Source: Nemertoderma westbladi (taxonomy: Eukaryota > Xenacoelomorpha > Nemertodermatida > Nemertodermatidae). From it: 62,252 nt of DNA. The notes under the pieces were generated by a model. The model made no database searches and was not told where the DNA came from. It saw only the letters and a list, made by a program, of their open reading frames with translations. Position 1 is the stretch's first letter, and each line of letters begins with the position of its first letter. The stretch lies in assembly GCA_032718475.1 (NCBI GenBank), contig JAUCBJ010007515.1, positions 1-62,252 on the forward strand, given 5' to 3'. Of this stretch, positions 21,165 to 32,181 are shown piece after piece. The position numbers and the translations under genes are program-made.

Positions 21165-24100
21165 GGGATTAGGGTTTGTTGGTCAGACACAAACTCTTAA
21201 GATTTTGGGTTAGGGTTTGTTGGTCAGACACAAACTCTTAAGATTTTGGGTTAGGGTTTGTTGGTCAGACGCAAACTCTAAGATTTTGGGTTCGGGTTTG
21301 TTGGTCAGACACAAACTCTTAAGATTTTGGGTTCGGGTTTGTTGGTCAGACACAAACTCTTAAGATTTTGGGTTAGGGTTTGTTGGTCAGACACAAACTC
21401 TTAAGATTTTGGGTTAGGGTTTGTTGGTCAGACGGAAACTCTTAAGATTTTGGGTTAGGGTTTGTTGGTCAGACACAAACTCTTAAGATTTTGGGTTAGG
21501 GTTTGTTGGTCAGACGGAAACTCTTAAGATTTTGGGTTAGGGTTTGTTGGTCAGACGGAAACTCTTAAGATTTTGGGTTAGGGTTTGCTGGTCAGACACA
21601 AACTCTTAAGATTTTGGGTTAGGGTTTGTAGGTCAGACGGAAACTCTTAAGATTTTGGGTTAGGGTTTGTTGGTCAGACACAAACTCTTAAGATTTTGGG
21701 TTAGGGTTTGTTGGTCAGACGGAAACTCTTAAGATTTTGGGTTAGGGTTTGTTGGTCAGACACAAACTCTTAAGATTTTGGGTTAGGGTTTGTTGGTCAG
21801 ACGGAAACTCTTAAGATTTTGGGTTAGGGTTTGTTGGTCAGACGGAAACTCTTAAGATTTTGGGTTAGGGTTTGTTGGTCAGACGGAAACTCTTAAGATT
21901 TTGGGTTAGGGTTTGCTGGTCAGACACAAACTCTTAAGATTTTGGGTTAGGGTTTGTTGGTCAGACACAAACTCTTAAGATTTTGGGTTAGGGTTTGTTG
22001 GTCAGACGGAAACTCTTAAGATTTTGGGTTAGGGTTTGTTGGTCAGACACAAACTCTTAAGATTTTGGGTTAGGGTTTGTAGGTCAGACGGAAACTCTTA
22101 AGATTTTGGGTTAGGGTTTGTTGGTCAGACACAAACTCTTAAGATTTTGGGTTAGGGTTTGTTGGTCAGACGGAAACTCTTAAGATTTTGGGTTAGGGTT
22201 TGTTGGTCAGACACAAACTCTTAAGATTTTGGGTTAGGGTTTGTTGGTCAGACGGAAACTCTTAAGATTTTGGGTTAGGGTTTGTTGGTCAGACACAAAC
22301 TCTTAAGATTTTGGGTTAGGGTTTGTTGGTCAGACACAAACTCTTAAGATTTTGGGTTAGGGTTTGTTGGTCAGACGGAAACTCTTAAGATTTTGGGTTA
22401 GGGTTTGTTGGTCAGACACAAACTCTTAAGATTTTGGGTTAGGGTTTGTTGGTCAGACACAAACTCTTAAGATTTTGGGTTAGGGTTTGTTGGTCAGACG
22501 GAAACTCTTAAGATTTTGGGTTAGGGTTTGTTGGTCAGACACAAACTCTTAAGATTTTGGGTTAGGGTTTGTTGGTCAGACGGAAACTCTTAAGATTTTG
22601 GGTTAGGGTTTGTTGGTCAGACACAAACTCTTAAGATTTTGGGTTAGGGTTTGTTGGTCAGACACAAACTCTTAAGATTTTGGGTTCGGGTTTGTTGGTC
22701 AGACACAAACTCTTAAGATTTTGGGTTAGGGTTTGTTGGTCAGACACAAACTCTTAAGATTTTGGGTTCGGGTTTGTTGGTCAGACGGGAACTCTTAAGA
22801 TTTTGGGTTAGGGTTTGTTTGGTCAGACACAAACTCTTAAGATTTTGGGTTAGGGTTTGTTGGTCAGACGGAAACTCTTAAGATTTTGGGTTAGGGTTTG
22901 TTGGTCAGACACAAACTCTTAAGATTTTGGGTTAGGGTTTGTTGGTCAGACGGAAACTCTTAAGATTTTGGGTTAGGGTTTGTTGGTCAGACACAAACTC
23001 TTAAGATTTTGGGTTCGGGTTTGTTGGTCAGACGGAAACTCTTAAGATTTTGGATTAGGGTTTGTTGGTCAGACACAAACTCTTAAGATTTTGGGTTAGG
23101 GTTTGTTGGTCAGACGGAAACTCTTAAGATTTTGGGTTCGGGTTTGTTGGTCAGACACAAACTCTTAAGATTTTGGGTTCGGGTTTGTTGGTCAGACACA
23201 AACTCTTAAGATTTTGGGTTCGGGTTTGTTGGTCAGACGCAAACTCTTAAGATTTTGGGTTCGGGTTTGTTGGTCAGACACAAACTCTTAAGATTTTGGG
23301 TTCGGGTTTGTTGGTCAGACACAAACTCTTAAGATTTTGGGTTAGGGTTTGTTGGTCAGACGGAAACTCTTAAGATTTTGGGTTCGGGTTTGTTGGTCAG
23401 ACGGAAACTTTAAGATTTTGGGTTAGGGTTTGTTGGTCAGACACAAACTCTTAAGATTTTGGGTTAGGGTTTGTAGGTCAGACGGAAACTCTTAAGATTT
23501 TGGGTTAGGGTATTGTTGGTCAGACACAAACTCTTAAGATTTTGGGTTAGGGTTTGTTGGTCAGACGGAAACTTTAAGATTTTGGGTTAGGGTTTGTTGG
23601 TCAGACACAAACTCTTAAGATTTTGGGTTCGGGTTTGTTGGTCAGACGGGAACTCTTAAGATTTTGGGTTAGGGTTTGTTGGTCAGACGGAAACTCTTAA
23701 GATTTTGGGTTAGGGTTTGTTGGTCAGACACAAACTCTTAAGATTTTGGGTTAGGGTTTGTTGGTCAGACGGAAACTCTTAAGATTTTGGGTTAGGGTTT
23801 GTTGGTCAGACGGAAACTCTTAAGATTTTGGGTTAGGGTTTGTTGGTCAGACGGAAACTCTTAAGATTTTGGGTTCGGGTTTGTTGGTCAGACACAAACT
23901 CTTAAGATTTTGGGTTCGGGTTTGTTGGTCAGACACAAACTCTTAAGATTTTGGGTTAGGGTTTGTTGGTCAGACGGAAACTCTTAAGATTTTGGGTTAG
24001 GGTTTGTTGGTCAGACGGAAACTCTTAAGATTTTGGGTTCGGGTTTGTTGGTCAGACACAAACTCTTAAGATTTTGGGTTCGGGTTTGTTGGTCAGACAC

Positions 24101-27100
24101 AAACTCTTAAGATTTTGGGTTAGGGTTTGTTGGTCAGACGGAAACTCTTAAGATTTTGGGTTCGGGTTTGTTGGTCAGACGGAAACTTTAAGATTTTGGG
24201 TTAGGGTTTGTTGGTCAGACACAAACTCTTAAGATTTTGGGTTAGGGTTTGTTGGTCAGACGGAAACTCTTAAGATTTTGGGTTCGGGTTTGTTGGTCAG
24301 ACGGAAACTTTAAGATTTTGGGTTCGGGTTTGTTGGTCAGACACAAACTCTTAAGATTTTGGGTTCGGGTTTGTTGGTCAGACACAAACTCTTAAGATTT
24401 TAGGTTCGGGTTTGTTGGTCAGACACAAACTCTTAAGATTTTGGGTTAGGGTTTGTTGGTCAGACGGAAACTTTAAGATTTTGGGTTAGGGTTTGTTGGT
24501 CAGACACAAACTCTTAAGATTTTGGGTTCGGGTTTGTTGGTCAGACGGGAACTCTTAAGATTTTGGGTTAGGGTTTGTTGGTCAGACACAAACTCTTAAG
24601 ATTTTGGGTTCGGGTTTGTTGGTCAGACGGAAACTCTTAAGATTTTAGGTTCGGGTTTGTTGGTCAGACACAAACTCTTAAGATTTTGGGTTCGGGTTTG
24701 TTGGTCAGACGGAAACTTTAAGATTTTGGGTTAGGGTTTGTTGGTCAGACACAAACTCTTAAGATTTTGGGTTAGGGTTTGTTGGTCAGACGGAAACTCT
24801 TAAGATTTTGGGTTCGGGTTTGTTGGTCAGACACAAACTCTTAAGATTTTGGGTTAGGGTTTGTTGGTCAGACGGAAACTCTTAAGATTTTGGGTTCGGG
24901 TTTGTTGGTCAGACACAAACTCTTAAGATTTTGGGTTCGGGTTTGTTGGTCAGACACAAACTCTTAAGATTTTGGGTTCGGGTTTGTTGGTCAGACGGAA
25001 ACTTTAAGATTTTGGGTTAGGGTTTGTTGGTCAGACACAAACTCTTAAGATTTTGGGTTAGGGTTTGTTGGTCAGACGGAAACTCTTAAGATTTTGGGTT
25101 CGGGTTTGTTGGTCAGACACAAACTCTTAAGATTTTGGGTTCGGGTTTGTTGGTCAGACACAAACTCTTAAGATTTTAGGTTCGGGTTTGTTGGTCAGAC
25201 ACAAACTCTTAAGATTTTGGGTTAGGGTTTGTTGGTCAGACGGAAACTTTAAGATTTTGGGTTAGGGTTTGTTGGTCAGACACAAACTCTTAAGATTTTG
25301 GGTTCGGGTTTGTTGGTCAGACGGGAACTCTTAAGATTTTGGGTTAGGGTTTGTTGGTCAGACACAAACTCTTAAGATTTTGGGTTAGGGTTTGTTGGTC
25401 AGACGTAAACTCTTAAGATTTTGGGTTAGGGTTTGTTGGTCAGACGCAAACTCTTAAGATTTTGGGTTCGGGTTTGTTGGTCAGACACAAACTCTTAAGA
25501 TTTTGGGTTCGGGTTTGTTGGTCAGACGGGAACTCTTAAGATTTTGGGTTAGGGTTTGTTGGTCAGACACAAACTCTTAAGATTTTGGGTTCGGGTTTGT
25601 TGGTCAGACGGAAACTCTTAAGATTTTAGGTTCGGGTTTGTTGGTCAGACACAAACTCTTAAGATTTTGGGTTAGGGTTTGTTGGTCAGACGGAAACTCT
25701 TAAGATTTTGGGTTAGGGTTTGTTGGTCAGACACAAACTCTTAAGATTTTGGGTTAGGGTTTGTTGGTCAGACACAAACTCTTAAGATTTTGGGTTAGGG
25801 TTTGTTGGTCAGACGGAAACTCTTAAGATTTTGGGTTAGGGTTTGTTGGTCAGACACAAACTCTTAAGATTTTGGGTTAGGGTTTGTTGGTCAGACACAA
25901 ACTCTTAAGATTTTGGGTTAGGGTTTGTTGGTCAGACGGAAACTCTTAAGATTTTGGGTTAGGGTTTGTTGGTCAGACACAAACTCTTAAGATTTTGGGT
26001 TAGGGTTTGTTGGTCAGACGGAAACTCTTAAGATTTTGGGTTAGGGTTTGTTGGTCAGACGGAAACTCTTAAGATTTTGGGTTCGGGTTTGTTGGTCAGA
26101 CACAAACTCTTAAGATTTTGGGTTAGGGTTTGTTGGTCAGACGGAAACTCTTAAGATTTTGGGTTAGGGTTTGTAGGTCAGACACAAACTCTTAAGATTT
26201 TGGGTTAGGGTTTGTTGGTCAGACACAAACTCTTAAGATTTTGGGTTAGGGTTTGTTGGTCAGACACAAACTCTTAAGATTTTGGGTTAGGGTTTGTTGG
26301 TCAGACACAAACTCTTAAGATTTTGGGTTAGGGTTTGTTGGTCAGACGGAAACTCTTAAGATTTTGGGTTAGGGTTTGTTGGTCAGACGGGAACTCTTAA
26401 GATTTTGGGTTAGGGTTTGTAGGTCAGACACAAACTCTTAAGATTTTGGGTTAGGGTTTGTAGGTCAGACACAAACTCTTAAGATTTTGGGTTAGGGTTT
26501 GTTGGTCAGACACAAACTAAAGATTTTGGGTTCGGGTTTGTTGGTCAGACGGAAACTCTTAAGATTTTGGATTAGGGTTTGTTGGTCAGACACAAACTCT
26601 TAAGATTTTGGGTTAGGGTTTGTTGGTCAGACACAAACTCTTAAGATTTTGGGTTAGGGTTTGTTGGTCAGACACAAACTCTTAAGATTTTGGGTTAGGG
26701 TTTGTTGGTCAGACGGAAACTCTTAAGATTTTAGGTTCGGGTTTGTTGGTCAGACACAAACTCTTAAGATTTTGGGTTAGGGTTTGCTGGTCAGACGGAA
26801 ACTCTTAAGATTTTGGGTTAGGGTTTGTTGGTCAGACGGAAACTCTTAAGATTTTAGGTTCGGGTTTGTTGGTCAGACACAAACTCTTAAGATTTTGGGT
26901 TAGGGTTTGTTGGTCAGACACAAACTCTTAAGATTTTGGGTTAGGGTTTGTTGGTCAGACACAAACTCTTAAGATTTTGGGTTAGGGTTTGTTGGTCAGA
27001 CGGAAACTCTTAAGATTTTAGGTTCGGGTTTGTTGGTCAGACACAAACTCTTAAGATTTTGGGTTAGGGTTTGTTGGTCAGACACAAACTGTTAAGATTT

Positions 27101-27298
27101 TGGGTTAGGGTTTGTTGGTCAGACACAAACTCTTAAGATTTTGGGTTAGGGTTTGTTGGTCAGACGGAAACTCTTAAGATTTTGGGTTAGGGTTTGTTGG
27201 TCAGACACAAACTCTTAAGATTTTGGGTTAGGGTTTGCTGGTCAGACGGAAACTCTTACGATTTTGGGTTAGGATGTGGGTCAGACGGAAACTCTAAA
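21165..27298 (+). repeat. 41-bp satellite array with telomere-like core
   Basis: About 150 head-to-tail copies of a 41-bp unit: GGGTTAGGGTTTGTTGGTC, then AGACACAAACTC, then TTAAGATTTT. Two main variant sites exist: ACACAAAC versus ACGGAAAC, and TTAGGG versus TTCGGG. Rarer are GTAGGTC, GCTGGTC, and 2-bp deletions giving AAACTTTAAG. Variants tend to alternate and recur in blocks, suggesting higher-order units. The unit length is not a multiple of three and stops occur, so it is non-coding. Each unit contains a CTTAAG site. Unique sequence lies on both sides, so this is an interstitial array. Confidence 0.97.
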
Positions 27299-27918
27299 GA
27301 AAGTTAGCCTAATTTATGGCATTTTAGAGTTACACTAAAATTTCATTTATGACCTTGGGTCAATGTTACGTGATAATTTAAACTATGATTTGGGCCGCCA
27401 CTCCTGTAAACAGACTAATGAGATCTAAAGTGACTGCGAAGACCGTAGATAAATAATTACATGCACCGCAGGGAACAATTTAATACAGTTGCAAAGAATC
27501 CACAAAAAATATTAATCACAATACCCATTTTATTAAATGGGTATTCCGTTACGTCAAAACTGTATAACTATTACTGCGTGCCAGAATTTATCTGTATCAA
27601 TATTTGAACGATCGTACAGTATAATATGTCATGCCCAGTACAACGTAATGTTAAAAATAACTATGATGTAACAAGAACACAAGTAACCAATCAGAAACAT
27701 TATTGCACAACCAGAGGCAACTGATAATAGTAAGAGTGTCGTACGTCAATATATTTAAGAGATAAATTGTTGCACTATAGTAAAAGTAATAATTTAACTC
27801 AGAAATAAAATCGTTATTAATTACAATTGTAATTAATTGTAATATTTACAGGTACTTTTTATTATTTTTCTCTACTTATCACTTGAAACAACAAATTTAT
27901 TGTGAATCTTTAGAACTC
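27299..27918. other. 5' flank of the RNF14-like gene
   Basis: AT-rich with no gene. A possible 3' splice acceptor (TATTTACAG, ending about 27851) precedes the coding frame by about 70 bp, so a non-coding first exon or a spliced leader cannot be excluded. Confidence 0.5.
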
Positions 27919-29496
27919 ATGGCCAGTAACAGCTTAAACATAGATGCAAGCCTTAAACGCGAATGCTTGGCATTGCAGGAAGAGGAACTACTAGTTCTAA
28001 AGGCGGTTTACGATACCAAAATGAGTTTTGATTCTAGCAAGGGTGATGATGATACGGGTGCCTATGACATGAATGGAATGGAACATGGAGTAGCATTTAG
28101 TTTACTAGTTGATGTAACGTTACCTCATAGCGAATGCGAAATTCTATTAAATTCTGACGAATCAAGAGGTAACATAGATGAATCAGTAGTTGTATCAAGA
28201 TTGCCACCCCTGACATTGTCTATCAAACTCCCACCTACTTACCCCCTTATAGACTCTCCTCAATTAATTATTGAGTCTTCTTGGCTTTCCGAAGAACAAA
28301 ACCAAATTCTTGTCTCTAAATTATATGATCTATTTTTCTCAAATACATGTCGAGGACCTATTATTTACGAATGGTACCAATATCTATTCTCTAACGCATT
28401 GCCGGCACTAGAAATAACTGATACGATATTTCTACACCCAGCAAACTGTCAGGATGTCACACAGGAAATAAAAAAGATAGTTCAACTGGACAAGTCCTAT
28501 AAAAATGAAACATTCCTAAACTCAAATCACGAATGTCCTGTGTGTTTCGATTCTTTGTTAGGTTTTGATATGATCGTTGTCGAACAATGTGGCCACTATA
28601 CCTGTAGGGAATGTATTCTAGAACACATGCGTGTTCAGCTGAACGAGGGAAGTGTTTCTCGGGTGACATGTTTGTTCGATGCTTGCGATTGTCCCATTCC
28701 GATAGCTTCCGTTTACTATAATTTGTCTCTTGATGACCAAAAGAAATGGAGCGACTTAGCAACTCTCTCTTACCTCAGAGAATCACTCCATTACTGCCCG
28801 AGATGCGAACATGCTACCTGTGCCGACCAAACAGGATCCACTGACTCTGGCCTACCATATATGGTCTTCTGTACGACGTGCTACTTTACGTTCTGCGCCG
28901 TTTGTCGAGAGTCGTGGCATCCTGGATCGTCTTGCAAAAATCGTGAAGACAAACTCAAAGAGTTGGACGCAAGGGCTGCTCGCTGCGGGGACAACCAGCG
29001 ACTACGGGAAGAAGTCGAGAGATTGCAGAAGATTATTGGCGACGAGCTCTTAACCATGAGGACAATCACAACACACGGAACACGATGTCCAAAATGCAAA
29101 GCTTGGATTCTGAAGTCAGGAGGTTGCAACAGGATGACTTGCAGTAGATGTGGCGAATCTTTTTGTATGCTCTGCGGAAAACTTATCAAAAGTTACAACC
29201 ATTTCTCAAATTCTGGGTGTACAGTCTGGGGCGGTGGGGGAAGTGAGAAAGAACAACAGGCGCGACCACCGGCCCTACCAGGGCAGGCCCTAGCGGAAGC
29301 CGCTCAAAGATACCGGGCAGAGTTACCGACAACACGGTGTCAGCGCTGCAAACAATTCAACGTTAAAATAAACACGAATAACCACACAAAATGTTGGTTC
29401 TGCAAGGTGAATCTTTGTTTTAGTTGTAACGGTATAATTATTGGAAAAGTGTATGAACATTATTCGCCACAAAGTATCTGTGTACAACATTCGTAA
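27919..29496 (+). CDS. RNF14: RNF14-like RBR E3 ubiquitin ligase, single exon
   Basis: RBR ligases take ubiquitin from an E2 onto a RING2 cysteine before passing it to substrate. I take the ATG at 27919 (525 residues); the frame is open 36 bp further upstream but has no ATG there. Domains from this start: RWD domain at about residues 15-150 with a PPTYPLIDSP turn; RING1 from Cys206 (CPVCFDSL, CGHYTC); IBR from about 293 (CPRCEHATC to WHPGSSC); RING2 from Cys390 (CPKCKAWI) with the predicted catalytic cysteine 403 in KSGGCNRMTC. The C-terminal Cys/His segment (NNHTKCWFCKVNLCFSC, HYSPQSIC) matches the extra zinc module of RNF14, in keeping with RNF14 over other RBR proteins. It has no introns. 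In vertebrates RNF14 is an androgen-receptor coactivator and acts on stalled translation factors; that role here is inference. Confidence 0.9.
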   Translation: MASNSLNIDASLKRECLALQEEELLVLKAVYDTKMSFDSSKGDDDTGAYDMNGMEHGVAFSLLVDVTLPHSECEILLNSDESRGNIDESVVVSRLPPLTLSIKLPPTYPLIDSPQLIIESSWLSEEQNQILVSKLYDLFFSNTCRGPIIYEWYQYLFSNALPALEITDTIFLHPANCQDVTQEIKKIVQLDKSYKNETFLNSNHECPVCFDSLLGFDMIVVEQCGHYTCRECILEHMRVQLNEGSVSRVTCLFDACDCPIPIASVYYNLSLDDQKKWSDLATLSYLRESLHYCPRCEHATCADQTGSTDSGLPYMVFCTTCYFTFCAVCRESWHPGSSCKNREDKLKELDARAARCGDNQRLREEVERLQKIIGDELLTMRTITTHGTRCPKCKAWILKSGGCNRMTCSRCGESFCMLCGKLIKSYNHFSNSGCTVWGGGGSEKEQQARPPALPGQALAEAAQRYRAELPTTRCQRCKQFNVKINTNNHTKCWFCKVNLCFSCNGIIIGKVYEHYSPQSICVQHS

Positions 29497-29655
29497 CGTT
29501 GCGGACTATTTTTTATGACTATCGTTTATTTTAAATCAACTGTACCCAATTTGCAATTAGTTTATATGAAAATATTGGTGATTCTCTATACTGTAAAATT
29601 GTAATATTAATGAACATGATTACACAGATATTTATGAAATGTACAATAATGTGAA

Positions 29656-29775
29656 GGTCCCCATGGCTAAGTGTCGGACTTACACGCCGAAGGGTCATGG
29701 GTTCGATCCCCAGATGAGTCCAGTTAAACTCTAAACGTAAAACAACGTCACTCAGCCTACCCCACAGCTGGTTTC
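29656..29775 (+). mobile_element. tRNA-derived SINE head
   Basis: Polymerase III promoter boxes are spaced as in a tRNA: an A box like TGGCTAAGTGTCGG (from 29664) and a B box GGTTCGATCCC (29700-29710). The acceptor stem does not pair well, so this is a tRNA-like SINE head and not a working tRNA. Its 3' side (CAGCTGGTTTCTTCCGG) runs directly into the 28-bp minisatellite. Family unknown. Confidence 0.6.
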
Positions 29776-30464
29776 TTCCGGTAGAGAGGAGCCTTAGGGT
29801 TGCCTCTTGTAGAGATAAGCCTTTAGTTTTCCTCCGGTAGAGAGGAGCCTTCGTGTTGACTCCAGTAGAGATGAACCTTCGGGTTGCCTCCGGTAGAGAG
29901 GAGACTTCGGGTTGCCTCCGGTAGAGAGGAGCCTTCGGGTTGCCTCCGGTAGAGAGGAACCTTCGGGTTGCCTCCGGTAGAAAGGAACCTTCGGGTTGCC
30001 TCCGGTAGAGAGGAGCCTTCGGGTCGCCTCCGGTAGAGAGGAACCTTCGGGTTGACTCCGGTAGAGAGGATCCTTCGGGTTGCCTCCGGTAGAGAGGAGC
30101 CTTCGGGTTGGCTCCGGTAGAGAGGAGCCTTCGGGTTGCCTCCGGTAGAGAGGAACCTTCGGGTTGCCTCCGGTAGAGAGGAACCTTCGGGTTGCCTCCG
30201 GTAGAAAGGAACCTTCGGGTTGCCTCCGGTAGAGAGGAACCTTCGGGTTACCTCCGGTAGAGAGGAGCCTTCGGGTTGCCTCCTGTAGAGAGGAGCCTTC
30301 GGGTTGCCTCCGGTAGAGAGGAACCTTCGGGTTGCCTCCGGTAGAGAGGATCCTTCGGGTTGCCTCCGGTAGAGAGGAGCCTTCGGGTTGCCTCCGGTAG
30401 AGAGGAGCCTTCGGGTTGCCTCCGGTAGAGAGGAGCCTTCGGGTTGCCTCTGGTAGCAAGGAAT
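29774..30464 (-). repeat. 28-bp minisatellite, open in three frames
   Basis: About 25 copies of a 28-bp unit (plus strand CCTCCGGTAGAGAGGAGCC then TTCGGGTT plus one base). Because the unit has no stop in any minus-strand frame and 28 is not divisible by three, all three minus frames stay open and encode the same 28-residue repeat (GSSLPEATRRLLSTGGNPK and so on). The resulting 241- and 228-codon frames are best treated as repeat artefacts. Confidence 0.93.
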
Positions 30465-30828
30465 CTTTGCGACACATAATAAATAGGTCATTATATAAAC
30501 TTTTGTCAAGAAAAATCATTAAAAATTATACCGGTACCTATACATACATAAAGACAATAAAGAAGTTTCTGAATAATTGTGATATTTATATTAATATTTA
30601 CGTTATATCACTGATTCATTAGGATTTGTGATTTATTAATAAATAATAAGTAATAATAAATAATAAGAATAATAAGATATTTTACATAAAAAATTTATTA
30701 ACGTAACCACCACTAATTAAAGTGCCGGAAAAGTAGATTCAAGGGAAAAATGACAATAAAATGATGTAAATAACTATTTGGTTCATCAAAAATGGTAGCG
30801 CCAATAGAACTGCAACCTGCTCTAATAA
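30465..30828. other. 3' flank of CRYZL1, AT-rich
   Basis: Separates the tail of the minisatellite from CRYZL1. It carries a canonical AATAAA on the minus strand at 30694-30699, about 130 bp past the CRYZL1 stop. No gene seen. Confidence 0.6.
30694..30699 (-). terminator. Candidate poly(A) signal of CRYZL1
   Basis: AATAAA on the minus strand, downstream of the CRYZL1 stop codon in AT-rich DNA. Confidence 0.5.
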
Positions 30829-31905
30829 TCAGATATCGTTAGTTATTATGAACTTCCTGGAGGAATGTAAACTCATTTGGCGAATAGCGTCTACTGCGTC
30901 GTCAAGGGAGACATTAACAGGAGCGACATGACATAAAACGCCAGTCTCGAGTTTATCCATAACGTCCAACAAGATGTGTCGAAAACGTCCTAGTTGCGTG
31001 CAAGTGACAGTCCAACAGTGTTCGAACAAATAACACAAACTCGCACATTTCAGAAAGAGAATCTCTGACTCGGGTGGGTCTATCTGCAGTTTACCTTCCA
31101 CGGTAATCCATTTGCCGGAGACTGCCAGACATGAAATTATCTCGCTTTTTCTTGGCTGATACCTTCGATTAGAGGCCCCTGGAGAGGGATTTTCCCTAGG
31201 GTATATATTAATTCCGTTATCCACGATTATATCAACTCCCATCCCGTCTGTTTCCGATAGACACCAGTTAGTTAAACAATTCGACTCATTTAGCACAACG
31301 GCCGCGCTCAATCCGGGACAAACCGCCTGCAAACAGGATAAATCATCCCCCGACTGCACCGTAGCCAATACTTTAAGATTCCAACTAAACGCGAGTTGAA
31401 TCAGCACTATGTTACTTGCCGTGTCCCCGTCGATAACTAGCAAAGTGTCGCCGGGGGTGCATCGTGCTAAAAAGTACAACGCCGTGTACGCCCGTACCCC
31501 GTCGCTTATAAGTCCCGCGGCCTCCCTGTAACTAACTCTAGACGGCATTGGGACAGTCTGGTACCACGGGATGATACACTTCTCAGCAACTCCAGACCAT
31601 TCAGTATCTAACGGTAACATCCCGACTATCTTATCTCCGATACTTAGTTCGTTAACGTTATCGCCTACAGCCTCTACCACGCCCGCTATATCTTTACCCA
31701 CCGGTAACACGGCGCGGTCCAACCCCAGACCAAGTTTAGTTAATACTTGTGAAGGGACTACAGACAGCGCGCACGCACCTACCGAGACTACAACCTCGTG
31801 GGGCCCGGGTGCGCCGATGTCACGCGATACCAGTTGGAATTGATGGCCAGGGCCTTTAGTTGCATCCGAACTAACTGTAGCCGGAATCTTTACGAAACAG
31901 CGCAT
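30829..31905 (-). CDS. CRYZL1: Quinone oxidoreductase-like protein 1, single exon
   Basis: A 358-residue member of the medium-chain dehydrogenase/reductase superfamily, close in length to vertebrate CRYZL1. The N-terminal GroES-like domain contains ACALS and VGKDIAGVVEAVGD. The junction to the Rossmann domain has the family-typical DGVRAYTALYFL, followed by a degenerate nucleotide-binding loop (IDGDTASNIVLIQLAF) at about residues 154-172 that lacks the usual GGVG, as CRYZL1 proteins do. GMGVDIIVDNGINIY and LQIDPPESEILFLKCASL also match the CRYZL1 pattern. No catalytic zinc ligands are visible. Family members are thought to be NADP(H)-dependent oxidoreductases of poorly defined substrate. The coding sequence is CpG-rich and intronless; it ends tail-to-tail with the RNF14-like gene and is divergent from ATP23. 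Confidence 0.92.
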   Translation of the reverse strand: MRCFVKIPATVSSDATKGPGHQFQLVSRDIGAPGPHEVVVSVGACALSVVPSQVLTKLGLGLDRAVLPVGKDIAGVVEAVGDNVNELSIGDKIVGMLPLDTEWSGVAEKCIIPWYQTVPMPSRVSYREAAGLISDGVRAYTALYFLARCTPGDTLLVIDGDTASNIVLIQLAFSWNLKVLATVQSGDDLSCLQAVCPGLSAAVVLNESNCLTNWCLSETDGMGVDIIVDNGINIYPRENPSPGASNRRYQPRKSEIISCLAVSGKWITVEGKLQIDPPESEILFLKCASLCYLFEHCWTVTCTQLGRFRHILLDVMDKLETGVLCHVAPVNVSLDDAVDAIRQMSLHSSRKFIITNDI

Positions 31906-32181
31906 GGCTGTCGACTAATTTATTAATATCAAATCAATCAGACAATTTAGGAAACCAACTACAGTAAAGCAGATGTTAATAGAGTAATAACGGTAGCAAG
32001 ACAATCTAGTAGGCCTTGGCATAATCATAATAGCTAGCATAATTTTGTTCCAATAATTGTGTAGTGTTTACCTTTATCCCCACTGACTGGTTATATGGAC
32101 GGCTAACCCCGTCTTCCACCCTTGCTTCCAGCATAATGTTCCAGCATTCGGGGCAAAATGAAATATGTTGTATAATTTTTC

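Noticed and set aside
21165-27298. Chromosome end (telomere)
   Set aside because: TTAGGG occurs once per 41-bp unit and not in tandem, and unique sequence continues on both sides including an intact gene.
27883-27918. Upstream start of the RNF14-like protein
   Set aside because: The frame is open but the first codon there is TTG; the first ATG is at 27919.
29656-29728. Functional tRNA gene
   Set aside because: A and B boxes are good, but the acceptor and anticodon stems do not pair properly and it runs into a repeat, so it fits a SINE head.
29794-30519. 241-codon gene on the minus strand
   Set aside because: It is the translated 28-bp minisatellite; the other two minus frames are equally open.
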